NCBI RefSeq assembly: GCF_017573545.1
Contig: NZ_JAGEOK010000025.1
Location: forward strand, 105,538 to 169,537
From: Actinomadura nitritigenes
GTDB taxonomy: Bacteria; Actinomycetota; Actinomycetes; Streptosporangiales; Streptosporangiaceae
Length of the DNA stretch: 64,000 bases
Direction of reading: 5' to 3'
Shown here: piece after piece, positions 17,617-26,560 of the stretch
Layout of the letters: each line of letters opens with the position of its first letter
Position numbering within the stretch: the stretch's first letter is position 1
Notes under the pieces: model-generated
What the model was told of the DNA's origin: nothing
The model's database searches: none
The model's input: only the letters and a program-made list of their open reading frames with translations
Translations under genes and position numbers: made by a program

Positions 17617-18782
17617 GCGCACATCGTGAGGACGAGCCGGTGTCACCGGCGGGCGACAGCAGGCGGGCAACCGAGTGGGCTCCGCCTGATGCGGCGCTTG
17701 CCGACAATGCTTCCGGTGCCGCGCCCCAGGGCGTTTCCGTGGGCGGGGGCTGGGCGGCAGACGCTCCGGCGCCGATGGTCGAGGCGTCGCAGGGGCCGGG
17801 GCGGCGGGTCAGCGGGTGGGCCAAGGCGGCGCTCGTCGCCGGGCTCGTCGGGTTGGCGCCATTGGCCGTGGGGTTCGCCGTTGCGGCGTTCATGCAGGTC
17901 AGACGGCGTGGCGGCAGGTACCGGGGAATGGCGGTCGGCGGGCTCGTCGCGTCGGCGGTGTGGGTCGTCGTGGGCGCGGTCATCGCGGTGATGGTCTTCT
18001 CGCCGGGCGGCGGGGACTCGGGTGGGGACGGCAAGGGCCGCGAGACCGTCCTTTCCCGGCTCAAGGCCGGTGACTGTTTCGCCGGGTTCCGGAAGGACGC
18101 GATGGATGTGGCCGTCACGGCGTTGCCGTGCACGCGCCCGCATGACGGCGAGGTCGTCGCGCAAGCGGCGCTGCCGGACGACGACGCCTATCCCGGCGAC
18201 AAGGGGTTGGCGGGTGAGGCGACCAAAGTGTGCACGGACCGGCTCGCGTTCCTGGTGAAGAGCCGGTACTACGAGGATCTCGACGTCTACCTCGACAAGC
18301 CCGACCAGGCGGCCTGGCGGGCCGGGGACCGGCACGTGACGTGCGTGATGCGCTACAGCGGCACCGGGACACTGGCGTCGCCGCTGGTCGCCACCCTCGA
18401 CCCGGCCAGGAAGACCCTGCAGGAGTTCGAGGCCGGCGACTGCTTCACCGAGTGGAAGGGGGCGGAAGCGGCGGCGCGCGCCGTCCCGTGCACCGAGCCG
18501 CACAAGGTGCAGGTCTACGCCGCGTTCGACCTGCCGTGGGAGGGCCTGGCCACCTCCGGCGTCTCCTGGGCCTACCCGGGCAAGAAGATCATCGATGAGA
18601 ACGCCTCGCGCGGGTGCCGCAAGCGGGCGGCGAAGGCGTTCACGACCCACGTACGCCCCGCCGGCGTGAGGACCGATTTCGTGGGGCCCTCCGCGAAGGC
18701 CTGGTACTTCGGGGTCCAGAAAGTGATCTGCCTCCTGCGGGCGGACAAGGGGACGCTGAAGAGGTCCGTGCTGGGGAAGTGA
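17613..18782 (+). CDS. DUF4190/septum-formation family membrane protein, copy 3
   Basis: The 389-residue, full-length paralogue starts at GTG 17613, overlapping the previous stop by four bases (GTGA). It has a low-complexity N-terminus, two helices (WAKAALVAGLVGLAPLAVGF and GLVASAVWVVVGAVIAVMVF), then two Cys-containing repeats (KAGDCFAGF/CTRPHDGEVV and EAGDCFTEWKG/CTEPHKVQV) ending in GTLKRSVLGK. The shared ending GxLxRSxxxK in all three copies shows origin by tandem duplication. It is probably co-translated with the two upstream copies; a strong hairpin follows. Confidence 0.8.
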   Translation: MSAHREDEPVSPAGDSRRATEWAPPDAALADNASGAAPQGVSVGGGWAADAPAPMVEASQGPGRRVSGWAKAALVAGLVGLAPLAVGFAVAAFMQVRRRGGRYRGMAVGGLVASAVWVVVGAVIAVMVFSPGGGDSGGDGKGRETVLSRLKAGDCFAGFRKDAMDVAVTALPCTRPHDGEVVAQAALPDDDAYPGDKGLAGEATKVCTDRLAFLVKSRYYEDLDVYLDKPDQAAWRAGDRHVTCVMRYSGTGTLASPLVATLDPARKTLQEFEAGDCFTEWKGAEAAARAVPCTEPHKVQVYAAFDLPWEGLATSGVSWAYPGKKIIDENASRGCRKRAAKAFTTHVRPAGVRTDFVGPSAKAWYFGVQKVICLLRADKGTLKRSVLGK

Positions 18783-18784
18783 GC

Positions 18785-18824
18785 GGGAGGGCGTGCCGCC
18801 GGGGAAGCGGCGGCACGCCCTCCC
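18785..18824. terminator. Hairpin terminator between convergent genes
   Basis: A perfect 16-bp stem (18785-18800 with 18809-18824) and an 8-base loop lie between the third septum-formation paralogue and secDF, which converge here. It is likely used by both. Confidence 0.8.
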
Positions 18825-18829
18825 GGGGG

Positions 18830-21097
18830 TCAGACGACGGCGCCGGAGTCGCCTGGGGTTCGGGCGGTGCGGGGCGCCGCGGGGCGGGGGCGTGGTGCCG
18901 GGCCGGCGAAGCGTTCCAGGACGACCGCCAGCGGCGTCGCGGTGAAGACGCTGGAGTACGTGCCGACGAGGATGCCCGCGAGGAGCGCGATCGCGAAGTC
19001 GGTCAGCGTGTCGCCGCCGAGCAGGGCGAGGGCGGCCAGGATGAACAGGGCTCCCATGCCGGTGTTGACGGTGCGGGGGACGGTCTGGAGCGCCCCCCGG
19101 TTCGCGACCTCGGCGAAGGGTGCGCGGGGGTCGGCCGTCCACAGTTCCCGGACGCGGTCGAACACCACGACGGAGTCGTTCACCGAGTAGCCGATGATGG
19201 TGAGCAGCGCGGCGAGGAAGACGCCGTCGACGGGCTTGCCGAGCCAGGCGAACAGGCCGGTGACGATCACGACGTCGTGCAGCATCGCCAGCACGGACCC
19301 GGCCGCGAACGTCCAGCGGAACCGGAACGTCAGGTAGCCGAGCTGCACCAGCAGGGCCACGCCGAGCGCGATCAGGGCCTTGGTGCGCATCTCGCCGCCG
19401 AGGCTCGGGCCGATCAGCTCGTCGCGCTGCTTGGTGGCGCCGCCGCCCTGCCGGGCGAGGGCGTCGCGGATGCGCTTCTCCTGCGCGTCGGTGAGCCCGG
19501 TGGTGCGGACGGCGATGCCGTCCTCGCCGGAGGTCTGGACGGTGGCCTGCGGGAACCCGGCGCGGGCGACGGCGGAGCGGGCGTCGCCGATGTCGACGGG
19601 ACGGTCCGTGGTGTACGCGACGGCCCGCCCGCCGGTGAACTCGACGCCGAGGTCCAGGCCCCGGGCGACGATCCCGGTGAACGCGACGGCGACGGCGAGC
19701 CCGGAGATCGCGAGCCAGAGCGCGCGGCGCCGCATGAGGTCGGGCCGGCGGTGGTCGAGCCAGCGGCGGATCCGGCCGCCCGCTCCGAGGCCGCCGGCCT
19801 TGGAGCGGGCGAGGCGGGGCAGGCGGGCCAGGGCGGCGTCGGTGAGGACGCGGCTGAGCAGCATCGCCGACACCAGCGAGGCGAGCACGCCGATGCACAG
19901 GGTGACGCCGAACCCCTTGACCGGCCCGGACGCGAGGAAGAACAGCAGGCCGCCGGCGAGCAGCGTGGTCGCCGCCGAGTCGGCGATCGCCGACCACGCC
20001 TTGGTGAACCCGATGGCGAGGGCGTTGCGCGGGGACCGGCCGGGCGCGGCGGCGCGTTCCTCGCGGGCGCGTTCGAACGCCAGCACGTTCGCGTCGATCG
20101 CCATGCCGATCGCCAGGACGAACCCGGCGAGGCCGGGCAGGGTGAGGGTCGCGCCGGCGGCGACGAGCGCGGCGTAGGAGATCAGGGCGTAGCCGGCCAG
20201 CGCGACGGTGGCGAGGAGGCCGACGAGCCGGTAGACGGCGGCGATGAACAGGCCGGTCAGCGCGACGCCGATGACGGCGGCCCAGGCGCTGGCCTTGATC
20301 GCCTCCTCGCCGAGCGTGGGGCCGACGACCCGCTGCTCGACGATCTTCACCGGCACGGGCAGCGCGCCGCCCTGCACCAGCGCGGCGAGGTCCCTGGCCT
20401 CGTCGGCACCGAAGTCCCCGGTGATCCGGGTGGAGCCGCCGGTGATCCCGGTGCCGCACGCGACGTCCGTGCTGACCTGCGGTGACGAGATGACCTTCCC
20501 GTCCAGGACGAACGCGACGCGGCGCTCGTCCCCGGTGGCGCAGGCGGCCCGGGCGGTCGCCTTCTCCCAGGCCGCGCCGCCGCCCCCGCGGAACCTGATG
20601 CCGACGTCCCAGCCGCCGAGGCCCTCGGGGTCGAAGGACGCGGCGGCGGAGCCGATGCCGTCGCCGGTGAGGAGGGCGGGCCCGATGACGACCGGGCGGC
20701 CGCCCTCGTCCGGGATCTCCTTCTCGCCCGCGCCGGCCGGGCCGCCGGCGGCGCGGACGGGGTGGGCGGTGAGCTGCGCGGTCCGGCCGAGCAGCGCCGC
20801 GGCGTGCGACGGGTCCTGGACGTCGGGGAGTTCGACGATCAGCCGGCGGTCGCCGGACCGGGTGATGGACGCCTCGGCGACGCCGAGCGCGTCGACGCGG
20901 CGGTGGAGGACCTGGCGGGCGCGGTCGGTGGCGTCACGGCCGGCCTTCACCGACGGCGAGTCCCGGGTCTCGAGGACGATCTGGGTCCCGCCGCGCAGGT
21001 CGAGGCCCAGCCGGGCGGGTTCGGACAGGGCGAAGTAGAGCGATGCGGCGAGCACGGCGAACGCCAGGACCGCCCGCACCGCGTTGGCGCGAGTCAA
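18830..21097 (-). CDS. secDF: Fused protein translocase subunit SecDF
   Basis: This 755-residue RND-type membrane protein uses proton flow to help pull secreted proteins across the membrane after SecYEG-SecA. SecD comes first: a leading helix, GLDLRGGTQIVLE, the P1 head, then a helix bundle with GMAIDANVLAFERARE. SecF follows with LDLGVEFTGGRA, a second bundle and GYSVNDSVVVFDRVRE. The Asp-containing helix motifs of both halves are kept. TTG 21097 is chosen because GGAGGT stands six bases upstream; no ATG fits. Actinomycetes usually carry separate secD and secF next to ruvABC, so this fusion is probably a second set. A small secreted-protein gene lies just upstream on the same strand. Confidence 0.88.
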   Translation of the reverse strand: MTRANAVRAVLAFAVLAASLYFALSEPARLGLDLRGGTQIVLETRDSPSVKAGRDATDRARQVLHRRVDALGVAEASITRSGDRRLIVELPDVQDPSHAAALLGRTAQLTAHPVRAAGGPAGAGEKEIPDEGGRPVVIGPALLTGDGIGSAAASFDPEGLGGWDVGIRFRGGGGAAWEKATARAACATGDERRVAFVLDGKVISSPQVSTDVACGTGITGGSTRITGDFGADEARDLAALVQGGALPVPVKIVEQRVVGPTLGEEAIKASAWAAVIGVALTGLFIAAVYRLVGLLATVALAGYALISYAALVAAGATLTLPGLAGFVLAIGMAIDANVLAFERAREERAAAPGRSPRNALAIGFTKAWSAIADSAATTLLAGGLLFFLASGPVKGFGVTLCIGVLASLVSAMLLSRVLTDAALARLPRLARSKAGGLGAGGRIRRWLDHRRPDLMRRRALWLAISGLAVAVAFTGIVARGLDLGVEFTGGRAVAYTTDRPVDIGDARSAVARAGFPQATVQTSGEDGIAVRTTGLTDAQEKRIRDALARQGGGATKQRDELIGPSLGGEMRTKALIALGVALLVQLGYLTFRFRWTFAAGSVLAMLHDVVIVTGLFAWLGKPVDGVFLAALLTIIGYSVNDSVVVFDRVRELWTADPRAPFAEVANRGALQTVPRTVNTGMGALFILAALALLGGDTLTDFAIALLAGILVGTYSSVFTATPLAVVLERFAGPAPRPRPAAPRTARTPGDSGAVV

Positions 21098-21163
21098 GGG
21101 GAAACCTCCACACGGAGCGATGGCGCCGCCGCTTCGCAAGGCGCGGCGCCGCTGGACGGAACG

Positions 21164-21598
21164 TCAGATCCGTGTGGTGGGAGGGGCGCGTCCCCGCGGC
21201 CCGCCCGTCGCGGCGACGACGGGCTCGGTGAAGCCTGCGGCGGGACGGACGGTCCGGACGAGCACCGGGCGGACGTCCGGGCCGGCGGGCGCGAACGCAA
21301 CCGGCGTGACCGGCGCGGACGGCCCGGCGTGGTGCCGCGCCGACCCCGCGACGGCGTGCGCCGGGCGGGGCGAGGACGCCCGTCCGATAGCGCGCTGACC
21401 AGCGCCGACGCGAACTGTGCCGACGCGAACGGTGCGGGCACCGGAGTCGGCGGTGGTGGCGACGGCGGCTCCGGACGGTCCCGCGAGGGCGCCCGCGCTG
21501 AGGGCGTCCGCGGCGGGCGCTCCGGCGAGGCCGAGCAGTCCGAGCGCGATGGCGAGCAGCCAGCGGGCGGCGGCGGGCGAGCGGCGCGGTTCGCGCAT
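21164..21598 (-). CDS. Hypothetical exported protein upstream of secDF
   Basis: The 144-residue protein starts at ATG 21598 with GGAGGAGG upstream. A signal peptide (RWLLAIALGLLGLAGAPAADA) is followed by about 110 low-complexity Ala/Val/Gly/Pro/Arg residues with no recognisable domain. It ends 66 bases before secDF on the same strand, so the two may be co-transcribed. Compositional bias makes the coding call less certain than usual; the signal peptide and ribosome binding site are the main support. Confidence 0.5.
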   Translation of the reverse strand: MREPRRSPAAARWLLAIALGLLGLAGAPAADALSAGALAGPSGAAVATTADSGARTVRVGTVRVGAGQRAIGRASSPRPAHAVAGSARHHAGPSAPVTPVAFAPAGPDVRPVLVRTVRPAAGFTEPVVAATGGPRGRAPPTTRI

Positions 21599-21900
21599 GG
21601 CCCTCCTCCGTCCCTCAGCCGTCGCGGGGCCGCTGGGGCGGCCATGATCCGCCCAATCTAGGCCACTTCGCGACCGGACGCGTTGGACCGCAACAAAGCG
21701 AGAAAGCATGGAGTCGGGACTCTGTCAACCAGGCTCCGCGCCACAGCCCCCTACCCGGCCCGCACCCATCCGGCGTTACCAGCAGACACTGGCTGGTGTC
21801 CCAATCCGGCCACGGCGCCTTCGGCGCGCGCCCATTGCCGGGCCGGGAAAGGCGAATTACTTTCGCGTTGCCCACCCCGAACCGGACAGAGGAGTTTCCG

Positions 21901-22563
21901 GTGGCACGAATCAGACAGACCGCGATCGTCGGGACCGCCGCGCTGGCCGTCCTCGCCGCGGGGATCGCCCCGGCCTCGGCCGCGGGCACCACCATCCGGA
22001 AGGGATCGGCCACCGCCGCCCCCTACTCCGGCAACGTGCAGGCCTCGCTGCTCGGCAACGCGACCGTCTCCACGTCGATCGGCAGCGGCTCCTGCAGCCA
22101 GTCGACGATGACGGGATCGATCAACTCCGACGGCACCGGCCTGAGCATCAGCGGCGCGAACTTCAGCAGCTGCACCGGCACCGCCTCCGTCGCCATCACC
22201 GCGCAGAACCTGCCGTGGACCGGCGGCAGCGTCGTCTACGACTCCGGCCACACCGCGAACCGCGACGCGGCGGTCACGATCGCCAACTTCAGCGTCAAGG
22301 CCGTCGTCGACCTGTTCGGCGGCATCACCTGCGTCTTCGGCGGCAACCTCACCGCCAACGGCTACAACCCCGACAACCCGAACCGCCCCGTCACCAGCAA
22401 CAACCAGGCGCAGGTCGGCGTGAACGGCGCCACGGTGAACAAGCAGTCCGGCAGCAACTTCCTCTGCCCGTCCACCGCCACCGTCACCGCGACCTACCAG
22501 CTGCAGGGCGAGACCACCGCCGGGTCCGGCACCTACGACCAGACCCTGTACGTCACCAGCTGA
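21901..22563 (+). CDS. Secreted protein of unknown function
   Basis: The 220-residue product starts at GTG 21901 with AGAGGAG upstream. A signal peptide (RQTAIVGTAALAVLAAG... ending ASA) is followed by a Ser/Thr/Gly/Asn-rich beta-type domain with four cysteines (GSCSQS, SSCTGT, ITCVF, LCPST), likely two disulphides. Similar secreted proteins occur in multiple copies in actinomycetes without assigned function. The 302-base region before it holds no gene that can be supported. A perfect 13-bp hairpin terminates it. Confidence 0.75.
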   Translation: MARIRQTAIVGTAALAVLAAGIAPASAAGTTIRKGSATAAPYSGNVQASLLGNATVSTSIGSGSCSQSTMTGSINSDGTGLSISGANFSSCTGTASVAITAQNLPWTGGSVVYDSGHTANRDAAVTIANFSVKAVVDLFGGITCVFGGNLTANGYNPDNPNRPVTSNNQAQVGVNGATVNKQSGSNFLCPSTATVTATYQLQGETTAGSGTYDQTLYVTS

Positions 22564-22625
22564 TCCCTCCGAGGGGTGCGCTCCCCCACGACGTGCTCCC
22601 GTGAGCGATCGCTCCCGAAAAGGAA

Positions 22626-22658
22626 GCGGGCCGCCCCCACGCGAAGGGGGCGGCCCGC
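22626..22658. terminator. Bidirectional hairpin terminator
   Basis: Arms GCGGGCCGCCCCC (22626-22638) and GGGGGCGGCCCGC (22646-22658) form a perfect 13-bp stem with a 7-base loop between the secreted-protein gene and convergent glyS. Confidence 0.8.
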
Positions 22659-22726
22659 GACCGCGTGCGCCGGGCCCGTCCGCGAGTCCGCGCCCGAGTC
22701 CGTCGTCGAGTCCGAGTCCCGCCGGG

Positions 22727-24115
22727 TCAGCAGCCGACGAGCTGGGCGGCCAGGAACGACTCGACCTGGCCGATCGCGATCCGCTCCTGGCTCATCGAGT
22801 CGCGCTCCCGGACGGTCACCGCGTCGTCCTCGAGGGTGTCGAAGTCGACGGTGACGCAGAACGGCGTGCCGATCTCGTCCTGCCGGCGGTAGCGGCGGCC
22901 GATCGCCCCCGCGTCGTCGAAGTCGACGTTCCAGTTGCGGCGCAGCTGCGCGGCCAGGTCGCGGGCCTTCGGCGACAGGTCGGCGTTGCGCGACAGCGGC
23001 AGCACCGCGACCTTGACCGGGGCGAGGCGCCGGTCGAGCCGCATCACGGTCCGCTTCTCCAGCTTGCCCTTGGCGTTCGGCGCCTCGTCCTCGGCGTAGG
23101 CGTCCATCATGAACGTGAGCGTGCAGCGGTCGACGCCGGCCGCGGGCTCGATCACGTACGGGGTGAAGCGCTCGCCGGACTCCTGGTCGAAGAACGACAG
23201 GTCCGCGCCGGACGCCTTGGAGTGCGTCGACAGGTCGTAGTCCGTCCGGTTGGCGATGCCCTCGAGCTCGCCCCACTCGCTGCCGACGAAGTCGAACTTG
23301 TACTCCACGTCGACGGTGCGCTTGGAGTAGTGCGACAGCTTCTCCCCCGGGTGCTCGTACAGCCGCAGGTTCTCCTTGCGGATGCCGAGGTCGACGTACC
23401 ACTGCAGGCGCTCGTCGATCCAGTACTGGTGCCATTCCTCGTCGCTGCCGGGCTTGACGAAGAACTCCATCTCCATCTGCTCGAACTCGCGGGTCCGGAA
23501 GATGAAGTTGCCCGGGGTGATCTCGTTGCGGAACGACTTGCCGATCTGCCCGATGCCGAACGGCACCTTGCGGCGCGCGGACTGCTGGACGTTCAGGTAG
23601 TTGATGAAGATGCCCTGCGCGGTCTCGGGGCGCAGGTAGGCCAGCCCCGACTCGTCCTCGACGGGGCCGAGGTAGGTCTTGAGCAGGCCGTTGAACATCT
23701 TCGGCTCGGTGAACGAGCCCTTCACCCCGCAGTTGGGGCAGGTGATGTCGGCGAGCCCGTTCGCGGGCGGCCTGCCGTGCTTCTCCTCGTAGGCCTCCTC
23801 CAGGTGATCGGCCCGGAAGCGCTTGTGGCAGGACTGGCACTCGGTGAGCGGGTCGACGAACGCCTGGACGTGGCCGCTGGCCTCCCAGACCTCGCGCGCC
23901 AGGATGACGCACGAGTCCAGGCCGACGACGTCGTCGCGGCCCTGCACCATGGCCTTCCACCACTGGCGCTTGACGTTGTTCTTCAGCTCGACCCCGAGCG
24001 GCCCGTAGTCCCAGGAGGCGCGGAGCCCGCCGTAGATCTCGCTCGACGGGTAGACCAGGCCCCGCCGCTTGGCGAGGTTGACGATCGTGTCCAGCACATC
24101 GGAACGGCGTGCCAT
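22727..24115 (-). CDS. glyS: Glycine--tRNA ligase (single-chain class II)
   Basis: This 462-residue enzyme charges tRNA-Gly. It is the homodimeric alpha2 type of actinobacteria, archaea and eukaryotes. Visible are YPSSEIYGGLRASWDYGPLG at the N-terminus, RPETAQGIFINYLNV and the class II motif 2 around FGIGQIGKSFRNEI, a zinc-type insertion with ECQSCHKRF and CPNCG, and the C-terminal anticodon-binding domain starting near LAPVKVAVLPL. ATG 24115 has GGAGAG upstream; an in-frame ATG at 24130 would add five residues. It sits in conserved synteny with dgt and the zinc operon. Confidence 0.96.
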   Translation of the reverse strand: MARRSDVLDTIVNLAKRRGLVYPSSEIYGGLRASWDYGPLGVELKNNVKRQWWKAMVQGRDDVVGLDSCVILAREVWEASGHVQAFVDPLTECQSCHKRFRADHLEEAYEEKHGRPPANGLADITCPNCGVKGSFTEPKMFNGLLKTYLGPVEDESGLAYLRPETAQGIFINYLNVQQSARRKVPFGIGQIGKSFRNEITPGNFIFRTREFEQMEMEFFVKPGSDEEWHQYWIDERLQWYVDLGIRKENLRLYEHPGEKLSHYSKRTVDVEYKFDFVGSEWGELEGIANRTDYDLSTHSKASGADLSFFDQESGERFTPYVIEPAAGVDRCTLTFMMDAYAEDEAPNAKGKLEKRTVMRLDRRLAPVKVAVLPLSRNADLSPKARDLAAQLRRNWNVDFDDAGAIGRRYRRQDEIGTPFCVTVDFDTLEDDAVTVRERDSMSQERIAIGQVESFLAAQLVGC

Positions 24116-24409
24116 GAGTGTTCTCTCCATCCGGCTGGCGGTCGGCGGGTCAGTGCGAACGCCCCGGCCCCGGCGCGGACGGCGGGACGGCGGCGATGGT
24201 GATCCCCGGTGATGGTTCGCTGTGAGAGCGGTGAGGCGCGGTCTCCCCGGCGCCTCAGAGCATTCCCCAGCTTAGGGCACCGGAAAGGGTCCCCGGACGG
24301 CACCGCCGCGGAGCGTGTCGGGCGGTCCGGCGGCGGCCCCGGGAGGCCGGCCGGTCGCGGGCGCCGGAGGCTCCGATGCGGGGACGGGAGCGCCGGCCGG
24401 GGCCGGTGG

Positions 24410-25804
24410 TCAGTAGGCGCGGCCGTCGGCGAGGCTGCTGTCGATGTTGAGGGTGACGCCGCCGTGCCGCTCCCTGTGCGCGCCCCGGTACTGCTTGATG
24501 CGGCGGTGCGGCGGCCACCAGTCGTCCGGCAGGAACCGGTCGCCGTACACGCGGGCCTTGCCGTCCCAGTTGGCGAACCAGATCCCGACGGGCCTGGCGA
24601 CCCCCTTGGCGGCGCCCACGTCGTGGACGCCTGAGCTCGCGCTGCCGTAGAGGCAGGGCTTGTAGTGCTTCTGCTTGACCTTCTTGACCCAGGCGTTCAC
24701 GAAGCGCAGCACGGCCGCCTTGCAGGAGGCGTTCTTGCTCTTGTACGCCTCCAGGTCGAGGTAGATGGGCTTGTCGACGGGGATGCCGAGCGCCTTGGCC
24801 TTCGCCACGGCGTCCGCGGCGGTCTTCTTGCCCTTGGACGCGGCGTTCCTCACGGTGAATTTCTGCGGGCGCGTCCCGCACGGCGGCTGGAGGCCGACGT
24901 ACGTGGGCAGGATCCGGTACCCCATCTTGCGGACCTTCTTCACCCACGCGGCGGTGAGGTTCGGCTGCTCGCAGCCGCGCGCTGCGCCGCCGATGTAGAT
25001 GTTGGTGACGTCGAACGAGGAGCGCCACGCCTTCATCGTGGAGAGCGACGGGGCGGTGCACGTGTCGAAGCCCTTGCCGGACGCGTAGTCCAGCCGGTCC
25101 GGCGGCGGGTCCGCCGGGGCTCTGCGCTGGGCGGCCGGCCCCGGGGGCGCCGCGGCGGGCTTCATCGTGTCCTGCGGCTGCGCGTCCGCAGGCGTCTGTG
25201 GTTGCGCATGGGGCTTCGCGTGCGCATGGGGCTTCGCGGTCACCCGGGTGCCGCGCAGGATCCGCTGGAGCGCCGCCGGATCGGTCCCGTACACGCCGGT
25301 GATGCCCATGCCGGCCTCCGGCAGCGCCAGGCTCGTCTCGTGCCCGACGGACGGCCTGACGGTGAACGAGCCGAGCTTGTCGGCGTGCACGACCGTGCGG
25401 GACGCCGCGACGTCGTGCAGCGGCTGGACGTGGACGGCCTCGGTACGGCCGACGACCCGCGCCGGGCAGTCCGGCTGGGGCCCGGGGCGGCCCAGGTAGA
25501 CGGCGTGCCGGTCGTAGCGGACGCAGGCGGACGGGTCCTCGTCGAGCCGGACGACCGCCCAGCCCGCGGGGACGGGAACGCGCACGCCCTGGTAGGTGAC
25601 CGAGTGCGGCCTCGCCTCGGCGGGCGCCGCCCGAGGCGCGCCACGAGGTGCGCTACGGGGCGCGCCGAGGATCAGCGTGGTGGCCTCGTGGGCTGAGGAC
25701 CGCGTGGGGGCCGCCGCGTGGAAGGCGCCGACGCCCGCGACGGCGGCCGTCCCGGTGGCCGTGCTGAGCAGGACGACAGCGGTCTGCGAGACGACACGGC
25801 GCAT
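24410..25804 (-). CDS. Secreted DUF1906 (Rv2525c-like glycoside-hydrolase-like) protein
   Basis: The 464-residue exported protein starts at ATG 25804 with GGAGAA upstream. A signal peptide (VVSQTAVVLLSTATGTAAVAG) is followed by an N-terminal domain of unknown type, then a His/Pro/Gln linker with KPHAHAKPHAQPQTP. The C-terminal DUF1906 barrel (about residues 245-464) runs from GKGFDTCTAPSLSTMKAW through IYIGGAARGC, GYRILPTYVGLQ, IYLDLEAY and GIWFANWDG. DUF1906 domains resemble GH25 lysozyme barrels and are found in exported actinobacterial proteins of unproven activity; cell-wall interaction is an inference. Confidence 0.82.
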   Translation of the reverse strand: MRRVVSQTAVVLLSTATGTAAVAGVGAFHAAAPTRSSAHEATTLILGAPRSAPRGAPRAAPAEARPHSVTYQGVRVPVPAGWAVVRLDEDPSACVRYDRHAVYLGRPGPQPDCPARVVGRTEAVHVQPLHDVAASRTVVHADKLGSFTVRPSVGHETSLALPEAGMGITGVYGTDPAALQRILRGTRVTAKPHAHAKPHAQPQTPADAQPQDTMKPAAAPPGPAAQRRAPADPPPDRLDYASGKGFDTCTAPSLSTMKAWRSSFDVTNIYIGGAARGCEQPNLTAAWVKKVRKMGYRILPTYVGLQPPCGTRPQKFTVRNAASKGKKTAADAVAKAKALGIPVDKPIYLDLEAYKSKNASCKAAVLRFVNAWVKKVKQKHYKPCLYGSASSGVHDVGAAKGVARPVGIWFANWDGKARVYGDRFLPDDWWPPHRRIKQYRGAHRERHGGVTLNIDSSLADGRAY

Positions 25805-26003
25805 CACTTCTCCCCCGAGGCGGGCCGGCCCCGCCGGGGCCGTCTCCCCCGCGGGCCGTCGGCATGATCATGACCAGGCGAAGATGACCTTGCGGGGCGG
25901 GGCCGAAACCGGGTCCCGCCGCTTCTTGCCCCGGTATTTCCCGCTTCGTTGATCAGCGATCAGCCTGGCCGCCGACCGGCTTGACCTTCGGCCGGACCGG
26001 CCC

Positions 26004-26095
26004 CGGTCGGCCGGGCGCGGGCTCCGGCCTCGGTCGGCCGGGCGCGGGCTCCGGCCTCGGTCGGCCGGGCGCGGGCTCCGGCCTCGGTCGGCCGG
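26004..26095. repeat. 27-bp tandem repeat
   Basis: Three perfect 27-bp copies (26004-26030, 26031-26057, 26058-26084) plus an 11-bp partial copy. The unit is G+C only apart from T, with CGGTCGGCCGGGCGCGGGCT as its first 20 bases. The repeats lie in the 443-base gap between the DUF1906 gene and the ABM gene, in which no gene is supported. Confidence 0.9.
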
Positions 26096-26117
26096 TGAGA
26101 CCGGCCGGGCGGGGGCC

Positions 26118-26258
26118 GCGGTCGGGCGGAGGGCCGCGGTCAGGCGGAGGGCCGCGGTCAGGCGGAGGGCCGCGGTCAGGCGGGGGGCCGCGGTCAGGCG
26201 GGGGGCCGCGGTCAGGCGGGGGGCCGCGGTCAGGCGGGGGGCCGCGGTCAGGCGGAGC
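26118..26258. repeat. 18-bp tandem repeat containing the ABM stop codon
   Basis: Seven copies of an 18-bp unit (GCGGTCAGGCGGAGGGCC, with A/G variation at one base) run from 26118 to 26243, followed by a partial copy that contains the stop codon of the minus-strand ABM monooxygenase gene (26250-26248). The repeat looks like expansion of the 3' end of that gene. Every unit carries the same TGA in the same frame. Confidence 0.9.
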
Positions 26259-26532
26259 TGACGATCTCGTAGGCGCCGGGTTCGTCCACGGCGAGCGCCG
26301 CCAGCGGCATGAACTCCAGCCGCACCTCGTAGGAGCCGAGGGCGCGGCGGTAGTGGCCGGCGCCGTCCCATTCGGTGACCAGCGCCCACAGGCCGGGCTC
26401 GTCGACGGTCCTGGCGAGCCGTCCGGACCGGAATCCGGTGCTCCGGGACAGCGCGGTGAGCACCGCGGTCATGCGGTCGGCGAAGCCGTCGGCGTCCGCG
26501 GCGGGCACACGGTACCGGGTTATCGCGATCAT
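26248..26532 (-). CDS. Antibiotic biosynthesis monooxygenase (ABM) domain protein
   Basis: The 94-residue ferredoxin-like ABM-fold protein opens with MIAITRYRVPAADADGFADR and contains LSRSTGFRSGRLARTVDEPG and WALVTEWDGAGHYRRALGSYEV, typical of small cofactor-free monooxygenases or haem-binding stress proteins. Substrate unknown. It starts at ATG 26532 with GAGG upstream and is divergent from the DUF6703-like gene. The stop codon lies inside the last unit of an 18-bp tandem repeat. Confidence 0.8.
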   Translation of the reverse strand: MIAITRYRVPAADADGFADRMTAVLTALSRSTGFRSGRLARTVDEPGLWALVTEWDGAGHYRRALGSYEVRLEFMPLAALAVDEPGAYEIVSSA

Positions 26533-26548
26533 CCGCCCATCCTCGCAG

Positions 26549-26554
26549 TACGTT
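26549..26554 (+). promoter_or_regulatory. -10 hexamer of a leaderless promoter
   Basis: TACGTT lies six bases before GTG 26561, with no Shine-Dalgarno between them, so the DUF6703-like gene probably has a leaderless mRNA. Confidence 0.5.
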
Positions 26555-26560
26555 GGCCCC

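Noticed and set aside
26118..26258. CRISPR array
   Set aside because: The 18-bp units are directly adjacent with no spacers and no cas genes are present.
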